Part shown: one piece after another, positions 35,246 through 44,619 of the stretch
Position numbering within the stretch: position 1 is the stretch's first letter
Layout of the letters: each line of letters opens with the position of its first letter
Assembly: GCA_030760725.1 (NCBI GenBank)
Contig: JASWHV010000012.1
Coordinates: 57,319,652-57,383,651 of the forward strand
Direction: 5' to 3'
DNA: 64,000 nucleotides
Source of the DNA: Neostapfia colusana
Lineage: Eukaryota > Streptophyta > Magnoliopsida > Poales > Poaceae
Notes under the pieces: generated by a model
What the model saw: the letters and a program-made list of their open reading frames with translations, nothing else
Told to the model about the DNA's origin: nothing
The model's database searches: none
Made by a program: the position numbers and the translations under genes

Positions 35246-37351
35246 ATGGGTCGCGATCGCAAAGGAAAGGGTAAGGCTATTGAGGAGCCCGCCGCGAAGA
35301 AGCGCAAAATGTCCAAGGACACTCGTCGTGCGGAGTTGGCCGCTCGCGCCGCCGAGGAGCGTGAGCGCGGCCATCGCGGTTCCTTACGGATCCGCGAGTC
35401 CCGGCAGAGGCAGGAGCAGCCTCCGATCCAGCCGGTGCCTCCCGAGGGCTCCGACGAGGAGGAGACCGAGGTGTCGCCACTCATCCGCCGGCGCACCCCG
35501 AGGACTCGTGGGGGTGGACAGACCCCTACGGCGAGTCGGCGTCCCTCTGCGGCTGACCGCGCCGAGGACAGAGAGGCCGAAAGGGCCATCCACCTGATGG
35601 ACACAGCTGTCCGTGTTGCCGAGGATGTCAGACTCACCGACTACAGGAAGACGAAGGCTAGGCAACTAAAGAAGCTCAGATGGTCAGTGATCCTTGAGGA
35701 GTGGTTCCCGCAGCCCAGGGACTCTCGAGTTGACTCCCGTTTCTGGACCCTGACACAGGCGTCCTTATACGAGACTTACAGGCGTCGGGGTCACAAGCTA
35801 TTCCAGCATAACAGCATTGACTGGGATCAGCTTGCAGTGGCAGCAGGACACGGGATCAGGCCCCTCTTTGAGAGATACAGAGGACTTGTGGATTTGCTCT
35901 CACACCAGAGGAGTGCCTACGTCGAGGAGTGGGTCAGGGTGTTCTACGCGACACTCTATGTCTCTGAGGGCCGTCGCTCGATCCACTTCATGTTCATGGG
36001 GCGGATTCACGACGTGTCTCGCGACTTGTTGGGCAGACTGCTCGGTGTGGAGCTTTCTACTACGTGTCTGCACCAGATAGTCTACGGAGACGCAGACCCG
36101 CCGAGGAGGCCACTGACTGGAGGAGTGGCACCACCTTTCGAGGAGATCAGAGGTCTGTTCACTCAGACGTTCACTCCTGACCAGCCGAGGGTGCCAGCTC
36201 TTCTCACCCCAGCAGCCCGGACAGTTCACCACGTCCTCAGGCGTACCCTGCTGCCGAGGTCCGGCTACTTGGAGGGATTCACGAGCCTTCAGCAGACCAT
36301 CCTGTTCTATGTGATGAACGGGATGGAGTTCGACATAGTAGACATTCTAATCTGCGAGATGGAGGACGTGATCACCGATGGAGTTGGGATGCTACGACAG
36401 CTGGTCTTTGGTCACTGGATCTGTCACCTTCTTCACCAGCTGGTTCCAGAGGACACTCCAGGAGTCTCTCAGCTGACAGAGATGCACGTGACCCGGTTCA
36501 GCCACTACCGAGTCCCCACTCCGGGAGACCGCCGCCTTGGCCGTCCCGTCGAGCGTGAGGTACGAGCCAGACTGTCCGAGGAGGACTGGGCAGAGCTGAC
36601 TCAGGAGGACGCAGAGCTGGCACAGGCAGAGGCTCAGGGAGGAGACCTACAGCACGTGTGGTCGGACAGCGACACCAGCGACAGTGTCGAGGAGTACTTT
36701 CCTCCTGCTCCTCCCTCACCGAGGCAGCACGACGCAGAGGCAGGAGGCTCAGCTGCTCCACCACCTTCACCTCCTCCAGTGTCAGAGGCTCAGGTGACTC
36801 AGCCGTCAGAGCTCACTGCTTTACTTCAGCGGATGGCTCAGCAGCAGGAGCAGCAGGCAGCTCGACAGGAGGAGCTTCAGAGGCAGCAGCAGGAGATGCA
36901 GCTGGAGATCGCCCGTCAGAGGCGAGAGGACACCGACAGGTTCACCAACCTTGTCGACCAGATGACGCGACGCACTCTGGACCAGCAGCAGCAGACTCAG
37001 CAGATGCTGTTGGGCATCCTGGGGTTGGTCACCAACCTCTATCAGCAGACAGGAGTCGCTCTTCCACCTCAGCACTCAGGACTCGGTCAGGTTCCAGGTG
37101 CACCGTCACTAGCGCCAGCTCCAGTACTGCCGCCGACGCCGTTCCAGTCCTCACCTCTTCCGGCAGTACCTCCACCGGCGCCTGCAGCCTCAGCGGATCC
37201 CCCAGCAGCTCCAGCTCCAGCTCCAGCCCCCACAGCAGCTCCAGCTCCCGCTCCAGCTCCAGCACCAGCGACCTCTACCTCCAGCAGCTCCGACGACAGC
37301 ACCGTCGACGCCGACCGCTTCACCATCGCCAGGAGCGCGCCTGAGTCGTAG
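35246..37351 (+). CDS. Sirevirus env-like protein, intact copy
   Basis: A 701-residue frame from ATG 35246 (an upstream GTG is not used because MGRDRKGKG is a natural basic start). Residues 1-40 are lysine-rich and nuclear-localisation-like (AAKKRKMSKD). Residues about 130-430 form a folded domain with SVILEEWFPQPRD, YVEEWVRVFYATLYV and LLGRLLGVELS, as in ORFs annotated in plants as putative transposon protein or env-like. Residues about 520-600 are a Gln-rich coiled coil (LTALLQRMAQQQEQQ). The tail is Pro/Ala/Ser-rich. No clear signal peptide is seen, and a membrane segment is doubtful (the best is around ILFYVMNGMEF). It lies after pol, as the env-like ORF does in SIRE1. The function in plants is unproven. 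Trp448 is intact here. Confidence 0.75.
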   Translation: MGRDRKGKGKAIEEPAAKKRKMSKDTRRAELAARAAEERERGHRGSLRIRESRQRQEQPPIQPVPPEGSDEEETEVSPLIRRRTPRTRGGGQTPTASRRPSAADRAEDREAERAIHLMDTAVRVAEDVRLTDYRKTKARQLKKLRWSVILEEWFPQPRDSRVDSRFWTLTQASLYETYRRRGHKLFQHNSIDWDQLAVAAGHGIRPLFERYRGLVDLLSHQRSAYVEEWVRVFYATLYVSEGRRSIHFMFMGRIHDVSRDLLGRLLGVELSTTCLHQIVYGDADPPRRPLTGGVAPPFEEIRGLFTQTFTPDQPRVPALLTPAARTVHHVLRRTLLPRSGYLEGFTSLQQTILFYVMNGMEFDIVDILICEMEDVITDGVGMLRQLVFGHWICHLLHQLVPEDTPGVSQLTEMHVTRFSHYRVPTPGDRRLGRPVEREVRARLSEEDWAELTQEDAELAQAEAQGGDLQHVWSDSDTSDSVEEYFPPAPPSPRQHDAEAGGSAAPPPSPPPVSEAQVTQPSELTALLQRMAQQQEQQAARQEELQRQQQEMQLEIARQRREDTDRFTNLVDQMTRRTLDQQQQTQQMLLGILGLVTNLYQQTGVALPPQHSGLGQVPGAPSLAPAPVLPPTPFQSSPLPAVPPPAPAASADPPAAPAPAPAPTAAPAPAPAPAPATSTSSSSDDSTVDADRFTIARSAPES

Positions 37352-37382
37352 GCACTCGACTTCCCTTTTTGGTGTCTTGATG

Positions 37383-37693
37383 CCAAAGGGGGAGAAGAGT
37401 TAGAGTCAGGGGGAGGGTTAGCTCAGTTCTAGGGGGAGTGTCTATGTCTACACTTTTGCTACTATATCTGAGATTGTCCTTTTGCTACTTTATTTGAGAT
37501 TGATCGTTATTATTATTTGCTATTATTGTACTCCGGGTGCTACTCTGTGCTCTTACGCCTTATCGTTTATTATTTGAGCCTTCGAGCCACTTGTGTTGCA
37601 AATTTGTACCTGTTATATTTCTTTTTGGAGCATTGTGTTTTAATTATATGCTCTACCCGTTGTGTTGTCATCAATCACCAAAAAGGGGGAGAT
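37383..37693 (+). other. Sirevirus polypurine tracts, copy 1
   Basis: Several AGGGGGAG-type tracts occur after the env-like stop (about 37385, 37410, 37432), and a final AAAAAGGGGGAGAT abuts the LTR start TGAAAGC at 37694. From memory, multiple polypurine tracts upstream of the 3' LTR are a published hallmark of Sireviruses. Only the last is adjacent to the LTR and would be the canonical one. Confidence 0.75.
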
Positions 37694-38057
37694 TGAAAGC
37701 ATCTAGGCCCCCGTGAGATATGGTTTTGGTGATTAATGACAACCGTTCGTTATTACTAATGAGTTTGTGGATGCGAGGTTTCACATATATCACATCAACC
37801 GTTAATGAACTATCTATTCACACCATCTACTGCTCATTGGATACAAATGGAGACCCCTCAATGATCCATTCTAAGGGGTTATTCGACACTCATAAAAACT
37901 AAATGAAGAAATCATACAACGACTCTACTTTATCAAAATTGGCAACACAAGGAGCTCACACCTCATCGTAATATCATTTCAAACAAGTATCAAAGAGGTC
38001 ACTCGAGAGGATTCTAAAAGATCAACTCAAAACAACTCGAAGCAAACAAGTTGCATT

Positions 38058-38350
38058 CACCGGATCATCCGATGTCTTGCAAAAAGACTACATCGGTCGA
38101 GTTTGAGTTAGCAGAAGAAGAAGACCTTAGAGCCCAGTACACACCGGATCATCCGATGTGAAGGAAGTGGCACATCGGTTGAGTTCACCCGAAGGATGAT
38201 ATCTGAGTTACTCTGAAGATATACACACCGGATCATCCGATGATGAAATAAGTGTACATCGGTCAAATTCAACAGAGACAATATTTCTGACCCAATTCTG
38301 AAGATCAACTCACCGGATCATCCGATGATAAATTGAAGTAACATCGGTCG
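38058..38350 (+). promoter_or_regulatory. Palindrome array in Sirevirus LTR
   Basis: Four copies of CACCGGATCATCCGATG begin at 38058, 38142, 38226 and 38311, a period of 84-85 bp. Each is followed about 30 bp later by an inverted half-site ACATCGGT. The same array is in LTR 2 (48671, 48755, 48839, 48924). Related half-sites occur upstream of the env-like ORF. From memory, conserved palindromic repeats in the upstream LTR of Sireviruses have been reported and proposed as regulatory sites. The binding factor is unknown. Confidence 0.75.
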
Positions 38351-38510
38351 ATTAAAAGATCCAACGGTTATATCCAACGGTCACATCTGACACGTGACAT
38401 CAGCTAATTTGGAATTCGACCGATGATCATATAAAGGGGTGCATCGGAGGATCCGATGTTAACTGACAAAGTCTGCCCACTTTTCCAACGGCTATCTCGT
38501 GTGGGCTGGC

Positions 38511-38518
38511 TATAAATA
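38511..38518 (+). promoter_or_regulatory. TATA box of Sirevirus LTR 1
   Basis: TATAAATA sits about 160-185 bp downstream of the palindrome array and upstream of a C-rich segment. The identical box in LTR 2 is at 49124-49131. Transcription would start about 30 bp downstream. Confidence 0.7.
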
Positions 38519-39171
38519 CCCCTCCAACCGGCCATTTCGACAAGTCTTGATCTCCTGAGCCTCACTACACATTGTCAAGCATTCAAGACCAAGAGCTACC
38601 ACTTCCACACTCCAAAACCTCTTGTAATCCAACTATAGGTTATATCTAGCTAGAGAGAAGCTTGTGTGCGTCCATTCTTGGTGATTGGAATCTCTAGACT
38701 AGTGAGAGAGAGTGTCTTGGTGACTTCTCTCACCTTGTAAACGTTGGAGGAAGAAGAGATCACTCCGGAGCTTACCAAGGTGTTTGTGGAAGCCCGGAGG
38801 ATCACCGTTGTACAAGGCTTGAGCTCCACCTTGCCGGAGAGGGCGAACGGAGAAAGATAGTGGATTCCCTTGTCTTGGTGACTTGGGAGTGGCCATACCC
38901 TTTGGTGGGTGCCACAACGTGGATGTAGGAAGATTTTTATGATCTTACCGAACCACGGGAAAAATCGCCGTGTCTCCGAGTCTCCGCGGGAGTTTGCATT
39001 TCTCTCCTCACTCCTTACTATTACGCTTTTACTATTCCGCACTTAACTCTCTTACTTACGTACTTAGTTTGCATAGGGAATTGGGCTTCAACCATTAAAG
39101 TTTTAAATTACTCTAAAAATTTTAAAAAGCCCAATTCACCCCCCCCTCTTGGGCGTTTCGATCCTTACAAT

Positions 39172-39184
39172 TGGTATCAGAGCC
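39172..39184 (+). other. Sirevirus primer binding site
   Basis: TGGTATCAGAGCC, complementary to plant initiator-Met tRNA, lies two bases after the LTR end CCTTACA. Confidence 0.92.
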
Positions 39185-39229
39185 TGGTTGCTCATTGGAT
39201 CATTCTAGCTTCACCGCTAGAGAGCAAAA

Positions 39230-41347
39230 ATGGCCAAGAATGGGGGTTCGGTTCCTACCTTCGAGGGCAAGAATTTTGCTTATTGGAAAGCACGCATGCG
39301 CGCTTATCTTGAGGCAATTGCTCCCGAAGTATGGGAAGCAACCCATGCGGGGTTTGGAAATCTTGACTATGTTGGAGACCAATTAAAATGGGATGCTAAG
39401 GCTAGAAATGCCATATATGAATGCATTAGTCAAGATGTTTTTGCTAGGATTGCTAGCAAGGAAAAAGCATGTGAAATTTGGGCATGTCTAGTTGAAATAC
39501 ATGAGGGCTCATCTCGTGTCAAAGAACTCAAATATCACATGCTTAAATCAAAATATGATGAATTTAGGATGCTTCCTCATGAAAACGTTAATCAAATGTT
39601 TTCTCGTTTAAATGTGCTCATTGAGGAAATTAACGCACTTGATATTGCTTCTCTTGGCAAGGGACTTATAAATCGCAAGATCCTCATGCTTCTACCCAAG
39701 CCCAAGTACAACATTATCAATTCAATGCTCCAAAAAGAGTCACTAGACAACATTGAAGTTTCGGAGCTCATTGGAGAAATTCATGCTCATGAAATGAGCG
39801 TACTTGGAATGATGGAGGAGTCATCATCAAAAACCATTGCTCTCAAGGCGTCAACCAAGAAGACAACTCCCAAGAAGAAGAAAGTGGTTGAGCCTAGCTC
39901 AAGTGAAGAAGAGCAAGAAACAAGTGAAGATGATGATGATGAGCTTGCTTTGATGATGAGAAAATTCTCACGCCTCAACTCTAAGATTGCAAAGAAGGGA
40001 TACTCCTTTGATCCCAAAAAGAAAGCCTTCTTGCCAAGAAAAGATGAAAACAAGACGTGCTACAATTGTGGTGATCTAGGCCACATATCATATGACTGCC
40101 CAAGACCGGACAAAAGAAAGGAAATTGGCAAGCATCACAAGCTAGAAGAAAGTGATGATGAAGAGGAGGTCAATCCCAAGCGCTCCTTTGGAAAGAAGAA
40201 ATTTGACAAAGGCAAGAAAACCAAGCTCTTTCCAAAGAAAAGAAGAGGGCCTCAAAAGGTCTTCATGTGTGAAGCAAATGAGTGGATCACGGATGAAGAG
40301 TCAAGCGACGAAGATAGTGAAAATGAAGAAAACTTGGCGGGCCTCGCCATCGTCAACAAGAATGACTCCCCTCTTCGTCCACCTCCTATGTGCCTAATGG
40401 CGAAAGGTAACTCAAAGGTATGTGAAGACTCTAGCGATGATGATGAGGAGCTTTCACCCGATGAATTAGCATCCATGATTAGTGAATATCATGCCATGAT
40501 AAAAAGGGAAAAGGCTAAGGTTAAGGCTCTTGAGCTAGCTCGTGCTAAGCTTGAAAGTGCTAACCTCGATTTGCATGACAAGTATGTAACCATACTTAAA
40601 GAGCATGACACGCTCAAATTAAATGTCAAACAAATCGAGGATGAAAATGCTGCAATCAAGCTTAAGCATCATAAGCTTGACTTAGCTAACTTAGCACTCT
40701 TGGCAAAGCACAATGAGTTGGTTCAAGAACATGAAGTGCTTAACCGTGCTTATGAAGCTATTAAACTTAAATTGAAAAACACAAAGAAAGAAACCCTTGA
40801 TGGCAAAATATCATCTAATTCACATGCCACTAATGTTTTGGATAAGTCTTTGCCTTTGAAAGCAAGCCCTAGGGAGAAGGAGCTAATGGACGAAATTGAA
40901 AGTCTTCGCACTAGTGTGGCAAGACTCTCTAAGGGGGAGGATAAGCACAAGGAAATCCTCTACCAACAAGCGAAAAGCTTCAACAAGAGAGGACTTGGAT
41001 CCTTCCCGGTACCCAACAAAGGAAAGGTGCCCTCACCGGAGCTTAGGACAAGCTTCATCAAGGAAGTTGGGTCATATTGCCAACATTGTGAGGTCACCGG
41101 ACATCACACGAGGGAGTGTCCTCTTCCCAACCGTCCTTCTCCCAAATTGCCTCCTAACTACAAATCTACTTTCAATGATTATCACTATCTATTGAGCAAA
41201 GTAGGTGGAAAGGTGAAGGCAAGATTCATCGGCAAAGACATCAAGGGCATGAAGGGGAAGCTCCCCAAGCAACTTTGGGTTCCAAAATCACTTGTATCAC
41301 ACATACAAGGACCTAAGTTGGCTTGGGTTCCTAAACTCAAAAACTAA
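39230..41347 (+). CDS. gag: Sirevirus gag
   Basis: Intact 705-residue frame from ATG 39230 (MAKNGGSVPTFEGKNFAYWK). The N-terminal 200 residues are the copia gag domain (FAYWKARMRAYLEA, HMLKSKYDEFRMLPHENV). An acidic serine-rich stretch follows. A first CCHC zinc knuckle, CYNCGDLGHISYDCP, is at residue 277, and a second, CQHCEVTGHHTREC, is at about residue 617. Between them lies a long acidic, lysine-rich, coiled-coil-like region (residues about 400-540). This long C-terminal extension is typical of Sireviruses. The protein would assemble the particle and bind RNA. TAA at 41345 closes the frame, and pol follows in another frame. Confidence 0.92.
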   Translation: MAKNGGSVPTFEGKNFAYWKARMRAYLEAIAPEVWEATHAGFGNLDYVGDQLKWDAKARNAIYECISQDVFARIASKEKACEIWACLVEIHEGSSRVKELKYHMLKSKYDEFRMLPHENVNQMFSRLNVLIEEINALDIASLGKGLINRKILMLLPKPKYNIINSMLQKESLDNIEVSELIGEIHAHEMSVLGMMEESSSKTIALKASTKKTTPKKKKVVEPSSSEEEQETSEDDDDELALMMRKFSRLNSKIAKKGYSFDPKKKAFLPRKDENKTCYNCGDLGHISYDCPRPDKRKEIGKHHKLEESDDEEEVNPKRSFGKKKFDKGKKTKLFPKKRRGPQKVFMCEANEWITDEESSDEDSENEENLAGLAIVNKNDSPLRPPPMCLMAKGNSKVCEDSSDDDEELSPDELASMISEYHAMIKREKAKVKALELARAKLESANLDLHDKYVTILKEHDTLKLNVKQIEDENAAIKLKHHKLDLANLALLAKHNELVQEHEVLNRAYEAIKLKLKNTKKETLDGKISSNSHATNVLDKSLPLKASPREKELMDEIESLRTSVARLSKGEDKHKEILYQQAKSFNKRGLGSFPVPNKGKVPSPELRTSFIKEVGSYCQHCEVTGHHTRECPLPNRPSPKLPPNYKSTFNDYHYLLSKVGGKVKARFIGKDIKGMKGKLPKQLWVPKSLVSHIQGPKLAWVPKLKN

Positions 41348-41361
41348 CTTCATGTGTGTAG

Positions 41362-44300
41362 GTGAACTACAAAGCCGGAGGAAAGCATTGGGTACTCGAT
41401 AGTGGGTGCACTCAACATATGACCGGCAATGATGGTATGTTCACCTCCATAGAAAACCCCGGCAATCATGAACAAGTCACCTTTGGTGATAACTCAAAAG
41501 GGAAGGTAATTGGTTTGGGTAAAATTGCTATTTCTCATGATTTGTCCATCTCTAATGTGCTTTACGTTAAGTCTCTTAGCTTCAATTTACTTTCTATTGC
41601 ACAATTATGTGATCTTGGACTAACATGCACATTTAACAAGAATGGTGTTGTGGTGACTAGTGAGTCAAGTAAAGAACTAATATTCAAAGGTTTTCGGCAT
41701 GGACATCTTTACTTGGTGGACTTCTCCAACAAGGATGCTAGCTTGACCACTTGTCTTTTCACCAAGACTAGTTTGGGGTGGCTATGGCATCGGCGCATTG
41801 CTCACATTGGGATGAGCAAGCTCAAGAAGTCATTCAAGCTTGGGATGGTGACCGGCGTGAAGGATGTCACATTTGAGAAGAACAAGCTTTGTAGCGCATG
41901 TCAAGCCGGGAAGCAAGTTGCCTCACACCATCCGTTAAAGACAATGGTGTCAACCTCCAAGCCACTTGAACTACTTCACATGGACCTCTTCGGACCATCC
42001 ACGTATCAAAGCCTTGGCGGTAACCTCTATTGTCTTGTTATTGTTGATGACTACTCTCGCTATGCTTGGACATTGTTCCTAGGCGACAAGGGTGAAACTC
42101 CGGAAATTTTCAAGACCTTCGCTAAACGAGCTCAAAGGGAATTTCAACTTCCCATCATCAAGGTCCGGAGTGACAACGGCACCGAGTTCAAGAACTACAA
42201 CATTGGGGAGTGGTGTGATCGTGAAGGCGTGAAGCACGAGTTTTCGGCCACATACACCCCTCAACAAAATGGTGTCGTTGAAAGGAAGAACAAGACTCTC
42301 ATCACCCTTGCAAGAGCAATGCTTGATGACTATGGCACGTCGGAGAAATTTTGGGCCGAAGCAATCAACACGGCGTGCCATGCTGCAAATAGGGTCTACC
42401 TTCATCGACTACTTCAAAAGACCCCATATGAGCTCCTCATTGGGAGAAAGCCCAACATCTCCTACTTCCGAGTCTTCGGGTGCAAGTGCTACATCTACCG
42501 CAAGAAAAGGCTCGGTAAGTTTGAAAGAAGGTGTGATGTTGGTATCTTTCTTGGTTATGCGTCAAACTCAAAAGCATATCGAGTATTCAACCAAACCTCC
42601 GGGTTAGTTGAAGAAAGTTGTGATGTTGAGTTTGATGAGACTAATGGCTCCCAAGAGGAGGGTTTTGGTCATGATGATATAGATGATGAGCCTCTACGAG
42701 AAGCTATGAAGAACATGACCATAGGAGACATCAAGCCCGAAGTTGAGGAAAGCCATGATCAAGGGGGAGCCTCAAGTTCCAACATCAACACCTCCATGGC
42801 GCCTCAAATTGATGAAGAAGAAGAGAAAAATAATCCATTGCCAATGCAAGATTCACATGCCACACAACACCAAGAAGAAGAAGAAATCCAAGGTCAAGTC
42901 CAACCACAAGACGAGCAAGATGCCTCACCACCACCAAGTGCCTCACAACCTCTTATGAGGCATGGGCGCATCTCCAAGGCACATCCGATGGATCAAATCA
43001 TCGGAAGTCCGTCACGGGGAGTAAGTACTCGTTCTCGCCATGTTGCTTCATTTTGTGAGCACTACTCTTTTGTTTCGTGTGTAGAACCCACAAATATTGA
43101 GGAAGCACTCCAAGATCCAAATTGGGTGATGGCTATGCAAGAAGAACTCAACAACTTCACCCGCAATAAAGTTTGGGTACTGGAGGAGCGACCTAAGGAC
43201 AAGAACGTCATCGGAACGAAGTGGGTGTACCGCAACAAACAAGACGAGAATGGCGTGGTGGTCCGCAACAAGGCAAGGCTTGTGGCCAAGGGTTTTTCAC
43301 AAGTAGAAGGACTAGATTTTGGAGAAACCTTTGCCCCGGTCGCACGGTTAGAAGCTATTCGTATACTCCTAGCTTTTGCTTCACATCACAATATTATGCT
43401 TTATCAAATGGATGTGAAAAGTGCTTTCCTCAATGGTTATATTAACGAGCTTGTTTTCGTTGAGCAACCTCCCGGGTTTGAAGATCCGAGGAATCCTAAC
43501 CATGTGTATAGGTTACACAAGGCGCTCTACGGGCTCAAGCAAGCACCTAGGGCATGGTATGAACGTCTTAGGGATTTCCTAGTCATGCAAGGATTCAAGA
43601 TCGGGAGGGTGGATACTACACTTTTCACCAAGGACATCAACGGGGATTTATTTCTTTGTCAAATTTACGTTGATGACATTATTTTTGGCTCAACTAACAA
43701 ATCTCTTAGTCTTGAGTTTGGCACCATGATGTCTAGGGAGTTCGAGATGTCAATGATTGGAGAACTAAATTTCTTCCTAGGATTTCAAATCAAGCAACTT
43801 CAAGAGGGGACTTTCATCTACCAAGAAAAGTACACCAAAGACCTCTTGAAGAAGTTTGAAATGGAAGATTGCAGCTCAAGAAGCACTCCAATGGCAACAA
43901 ATTGTCATCTCGACGCGGACATGGACGGTAAACCTATTGATCAATCTCATTACCGTTCCATGATTGGTTCATTATTATATCTTACCGCATCTAGGCCCGA
44001 CATCATGTTTAGTGTGTGCTTGTGTGCTCGCTTTCAAGCAGCACCTAAAGAATCGCATCGTAAGGCGGTCTTTAGGATACTTAGGTATCTCAAGCATACC
44101 CCAAGTGTAGGTTTGTGGTACCCCAAGAACGCTAGTTTTCATCTCTTGGGTTACTCGGATTCGGACTTTGCCGGATGCCGTGTGGATCGCAAGAGTACAT
44201 CCGGTGGGTGCCACTTACTTGGGCGTTCCCTAGTGTCTTGGTCGAGCAAAAAGCAAAACTCCGTGGCTTTGTCCACCGCGGAGGCAGAGTATACAGCGGC

Positions 44301-44619
44301 CGGCGCATGTTGTGCCCAAATTCTATATATGAAGCAAACCCTTTTGGACTTTGGAATTAAGTTTGATTGTGTGCCTCTCCTTTGTGACAATGAAAGTGCG
44401 GTTAAGATAACTAGAAACCCCGTTCAACACTCCCGCACTAAGCACATTGATATTCGCCATCACTTCTTGCGGGACCATGAGGCTAAAGGAGACATCTCTT
44501 TGCAAGGTGTAAGGTCCGAAGAACAATTGGCGGATATCTTCACTAAACCACTTGACGAGAAAACTTTTTCTAGACTAAGAAGTGAATTAAATGTGCTAGA
44601 TGCATCTAACGTCATGTAA
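41362..44619 (+). CDS. pol: Sirevirus pol: protease, integrase, RT and RNase H
   Basis: An open frame of about 1085 codons. Protease active site LDSGCTQHM is at residue 12-20. Integrase carries the HHCC site (LWHRRIAHIG, CSACQAGKQ), DLFGPSTYQS, VIVDDYSRYAW, SDNGTEF (Asp271) and ERKNK. RT has KWVYRNKQDENG, LEAIRILLAFASHHN and YVDD at residues 769-772. RNase H has YSDSDFAGC and STAEAEYTA, with the end block QLADIFTKPLD. All catalytic residues are present. The frame opens directly after TAG (41359-41361) with GTG and no ATG. It is out of frame with gag, so expression needs frameshifting, bypass or splicing; TGTGTGTAG|GTG resembles an acceptor. Confidence 0.92.
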   Translation: MNYKAGGKHWVLDSGCTQHMTGNDGMFTSIENPGNHEQVTFGDNSKGKVIGLGKIAISHDLSISNVLYVKSLSFNLLSIAQLCDLGLTCTFNKNGVVVTSESSKELIFKGFRHGHLYLVDFSNKDASLTTCLFTKTSLGWLWHRRIAHIGMSKLKKSFKLGMVTGVKDVTFEKNKLCSACQAGKQVASHHPLKTMVSTSKPLELLHMDLFGPSTYQSLGGNLYCLVIVDDYSRYAWTLFLGDKGETPEIFKTFAKRAQREFQLPIIKVRSDNGTEFKNYNIGEWCDREGVKHEFSATYTPQQNGVVERKNKTLITLARAMLDDYGTSEKFWAEAINTACHAANRVYLHRLLQKTPYELLIGRKPNISYFRVFGCKCYIYRKKRLGKFERRCDVGIFLGYASNSKAYRVFNQTSGLVEESCDVEFDETNGSQEEGFGHDDIDDEPLREAMKNMTIGDIKPEVEESHDQGGASSSNINTSMAPQIDEEEEKNNPLPMQDSHATQHQEEEEIQGQVQPQDEQDASPPPSASQPLMRHGRISKAHPMDQIIGSPSRGVSTRSRHVASFCEHYSFVSCVEPTNIEEALQDPNWVMAMQEELNNFTRNKVWVLEERPKDKNVIGTKWVYRNKQDENGVVVRNKARLVAKGFSQVEGLDFGETFAPVARLEAIRILLAFASHHNIMLYQMDVKSAFLNGYINELVFVEQPPGFEDPRNPNHVYRLHKALYGLKQAPRAWYERLRDFLVMQGFKIGRVDTTLFTKDINGDLFLCQIYVDDIIFGSTNKSLSLEFGTMMSREFEMSMIGELNFFLGFQIKQLQEGTFIYQEKYTKDLLKKFEMEDCSSRSTPMATNCHLDADMDGKPIDQSHYRSMIGSLLYLTASRPDIMFSVCLCARFQAAPKESHRKAVFRILRYLKHTPSVGLWYPKNASFHLLGYSDSDFAGCRVDRKSTSGGCHLLGRSLVSWSSKKQNSVALSTAEAEYTAAGACCAQILYMKQTLLDFGIKFDCVPLLCDNESAVKITRNPVQHSRTKHIDIRHHFLRDHEAKGDISLQGVRSEEQLADIFTKPLDEKTFSRLRSELNVLDASNVM

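Larger units (their letters stand above)
31913..37693 (+). mobile_element. 5'-truncated Sirevirus copy (pol 3' part, env-like ORF, PPT), tandem with the full copy
   Basis: From AAGTTTGAAAG at 31913 the sequence is almost identical to 42517-48306 of the downstream full element, at an offset of 10604, then 10613 after a 9-bp GCC-repeat difference near 34970/45580. It lacks a 5' LTR, gag, protease and most of integrase, and it shares the LTR at 37694. The structure is (truncated internal)-LTR-internal-LTR. Unequal recombination or adjacent insertion followed by a 5' deletion that also removed about 0.2 kb of CACTA would explain it. Confidence 0.85.
37694..39169 (+). repeat. Sirevirus LTR 1 (1476 bp)
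   Basis: Acts as 3' LTR of the truncated copy (a polypurine tract precedes it) and 5' LTR of the full copy (a PBS follows it). It differs from LTR 2 by three C residues in the run near 39140, and I saw no other change. A 130-codon reverse-strand ORF at 39042-38650 has no recognisable content. Confidence 0.93.

Noticed and set aside
34713..35637. Long ORFs on both strands before the env-like gene
   Set aside because: Low-complexity Arg/Gly/Ala/Pro translations of a GC-rich tract. The reverse-strand ones are shadows of the spacer and the env-like gene start.
36658..37344. Ser-rich 228-codon ORF overlapping env-like gene
   Set aside because: A shifted-frame shadow of the Gln/Pro-rich tail, repeated at 47271 for the same reason.
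38058..38350. Periodic palindromes as a CRISPR-like array
   Set aside because: Only four units, in a plant LTR retrotransposon. The spacers are themselves repeated, so it is a tandem regulatory repeat.
38650..39042. 130-codon reverse ORF in Sirevirus LTRs
   Set aside because: Identical in both LTRs only because the LTRs are identical. No domain, and antisense to the leader.
39139..39148. C-run length difference between Sirevirus LTRs as real divergence
   Set aside because: Homopolymer length is error-prone in sequencing and replication, so it should not be used for dating.
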